A DNA stretch of 7,600 bases from an uncultured Eubacteriales bacterium (GTDB lineage Bacteria > Bacillota > Clostridia > Lachnospirales > Lachnospiraceae). Position 1 is the first letter of the stretch, and every line of letters begins with the position of its first letter. Of the stretch, positions 7,201-7,600 are shown piece by piece. The notes under the pieces were generated by a model. That model had not been told where the DNA came from. It made no database searches and saw only the letters and a list, made by a program, of their open reading frames with translations. The translations under genes and the position numbers were made by a program. Where the stretch lies: positions 1-7,600 of the forward strand of contig OMSP01000167.1 in the NCBI GenBank assembly GCA_900313775.1. The letters are read 5' to 3'.

Positions 7201-7600
7201 ATAACCTCGGTGCCGCCCGCATCCGCGTGCGCTCTCTGCTGTCGGCCATTCGTGTGCGTGAGCAGAAGGCGAAGAAGGAAGGATCGAAGCGCACGATCCG
7301 TTCGAGCGCGTTTGAAAAAGTCAAGTTCACCGAATCGATGCGCGGATATACGATCCTGGCACCCCAGATGTCGCCGATCCATTTCACAATGCTGCAGACG
7401 GCCTTTGACATGGAAGGCTACCATATGGAGGTCCTCGGCAATGACGGACATGAAGCCGTCAACACAGGCCTGCGCTATGTCAATAACGATGCCTGCTATC
7501 CGTCGATCATGGTCGTCGGGCAGATAATGGGAGCTCTGCTGTCCGGCAAATATGATCTGGACAGGACTGCAGTGATGATCACACAGACAGGCGGCGGATG
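4296..7600 (+). CDS. giant 2-hydroxyacyl-CoA dehydratase activase-like fusion protein, C-terminus cut by window edge
   Basis: One uninterrupted frame of 1101 codons runs off the right edge; relatives are about 1400 residues or more. Two BadF/BcrA/HgdC-type ATPase domains come first. Domain 1 (about 8-290) has GIDIGSTT (10-17), Cys128 in NGICAGGTGSF and Cys167 in ARCGVFAKTD. Domain 2 (about 324-580) has GIDAGSTTTK (325-334), Cys447 in NEACSSGCGSF and Cys486 in TRCTVFMNSK. In HgdC the equivalent cysteines bind one [4Fe-4S] cluster between two identical subunits, and ATP hydrolysis drives low-potential electron transfer. A cysteine-rich linker follows (Cys609, 612, 616, 635). From about 673 on, GRIGIPRVLNLYENYPFW and Cys725, Cys750 and Cys767 belong to the DUF2229 region, related to dehydratase subunits. 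GRPYHLDPEVHHG lies near 865, and the visible end is TQTGGG. By inference it is a cytoplasmic, oxygen-sensitive reductase that carries its own activator. Its substrate is unknown, and no CoA-metabolism gene is visible nearby. It is divergent from the fru operon, with its own promoter. Confidence 0.93.
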   Translation, partial: MSQSKVYRLGIDIGSTTVKIAILDDEDQIMFADYLRHRANIQEALSALVNRAIDNIGRVHVSPVITGSGGLALASAMEIPFTQEVVAVAHALKEHASKTDVAIELGGEDAKIIYFENGSVEQRMNGICAGGTGSFIDQMASLLKTDADGLNDYARDYKAIYDIAARCGVFAKTDIQPLINEGAAKEDLAASIFQAVVNQTISGLACGKPIRGYVAFLGGPLHFMPELRAAFIRTLKLDERHTIVPPHSHLFAAIGSALESELDLDLSLDDIKDRLDRKVKLDYEVARLDPLFASDEEYEAFKERHASHCVKKGDLSSYSGGAYLGIDAGSTTTKAALISEDGTLLYSFYANNEGDPLGMTIKAIREIYSLLPEGVDILRTCSTGYGEALIKAALMLDFGEVETIAHYYAASFFDPDVDCILDIGGQDMKCIRIKNKSVDSVQLNEACSSGCGSFIETFAKSLGVSVQEFAREALFADDPIDLGTRCTVFMNSKVKQAQKEGATVADISAGLAYSVIKNALFKVIKVTSADALGEHIVLQGGTFYNEAVLRSFERIADCEAIRPDIAGIMGAFGAALVAKERHLEEPAPTTMLPIEEIEALEYHTTMARCGLCSNNCRLTINHFTGGRRFITGNRCERGLGKNKSKSKQPNLFEEKLHRYFDYESLPVTLATRGRIGIPRVLNLYENYPFWHTFFTTLGFKVVLSPPSSRKIYELGIESIPSESECYPAKLAHGHVKWLIDQGVSTIFYPCIPYERIEYDNATNHYNCPIVTSYPENIKNNMEEISTGQVRFLHPFISFESRSTILRGLMRFIGNKMAIPETEIVRALNLAWKELEDARAFIRRRGEEIVADLQKTGKHGIVLAGRPYHLDPEVHHGIPELVNSYDMAVLTEDSIAHLANVDAPLLVVDQWMYHSRLYRAAEYGKKTDFLDLIQLNSFGCGLDAVTTDEVSDILTGSDKIYTTLKIDEVNNLGAARIRVRSLLSAIRVREQKAKKEGSKRTIRSSAFEKVKFTESMRGYTILAPQMSPIHFTMLQTAFDMEGYHMEVLGNDGHEAVNTGLRYVNNDACYPSIMVVGQIMGALLSGKYDLDRTAVMITQTGGG

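Overview
The window looks like a chromosomal segment of a moderately GC-rich, anaerobic, low-GC-lineage Gram-positive bacterium (Bacillota, most likely a Clostridia relative). Three things point there: an HPr carrying the regulatory serine at position 46, strong GGAGG-type ribosome binding sites, and a giant 2-hydroxyacyl-CoA dehydratase activase-like protein of the sort common in gut and syntrophic Clostridia. I cannot name the genus from sequence alone. I see no tRNA, rRNA, CRISPR array, insertion sequence or phage gene.

Positions 1-4125 (minus strand, read right to left) hold a compact fructose phosphotransferase operon in the order fruK - fruA - ptsH - ptsI. Enzyme I (ptsI, cut by the left window edge) takes phosphate from PEP and passes it to HPr (ptsH). 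HPr passes it to the EIIA and then the EIIB domain of the single-chain fructose permease FruA. The EIIC domain imports fructose as fructose 1-phosphate, which FruK converts to fructose 1,6-bisphosphate for glycolysis. So the whole route from PEP to FBP is encoded together. fruK and fruA overlap by 4 bases (ATGA). The fruA-ptsH gap carries an extended -10-like sequence. The ptsH-ptsI gap carries an intrinsic-terminator-like hairpin with a short U tract, which may set HPr above Enzyme I.

Positions 4126-4295 are an AT-rich divergent intergenic region. It has a good sigma-A-type promoter facing each way, with the two -35 boxes 17 bp apart, plus two weak inverted repeats that could be operators.

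Positions 4296-7600 (plus strand) are one continuous open frame running off the right edge, 1101 codons seen. It encodes a large fusion protein with two BadF/BcrA/HgdC-type ATPase activase domains in tandem, each with the two cluster-ligand cysteines of the family at identical 39-residue spacing. A four-cysteine linker follows, then a domain related to the dehydratase/DUF2229 family. Its substrate is unknown. It is the least understood item here and the best candidate for unexplored biochemistry. The rest of the window is well-known PTS biology with some interesting regulatory detail.
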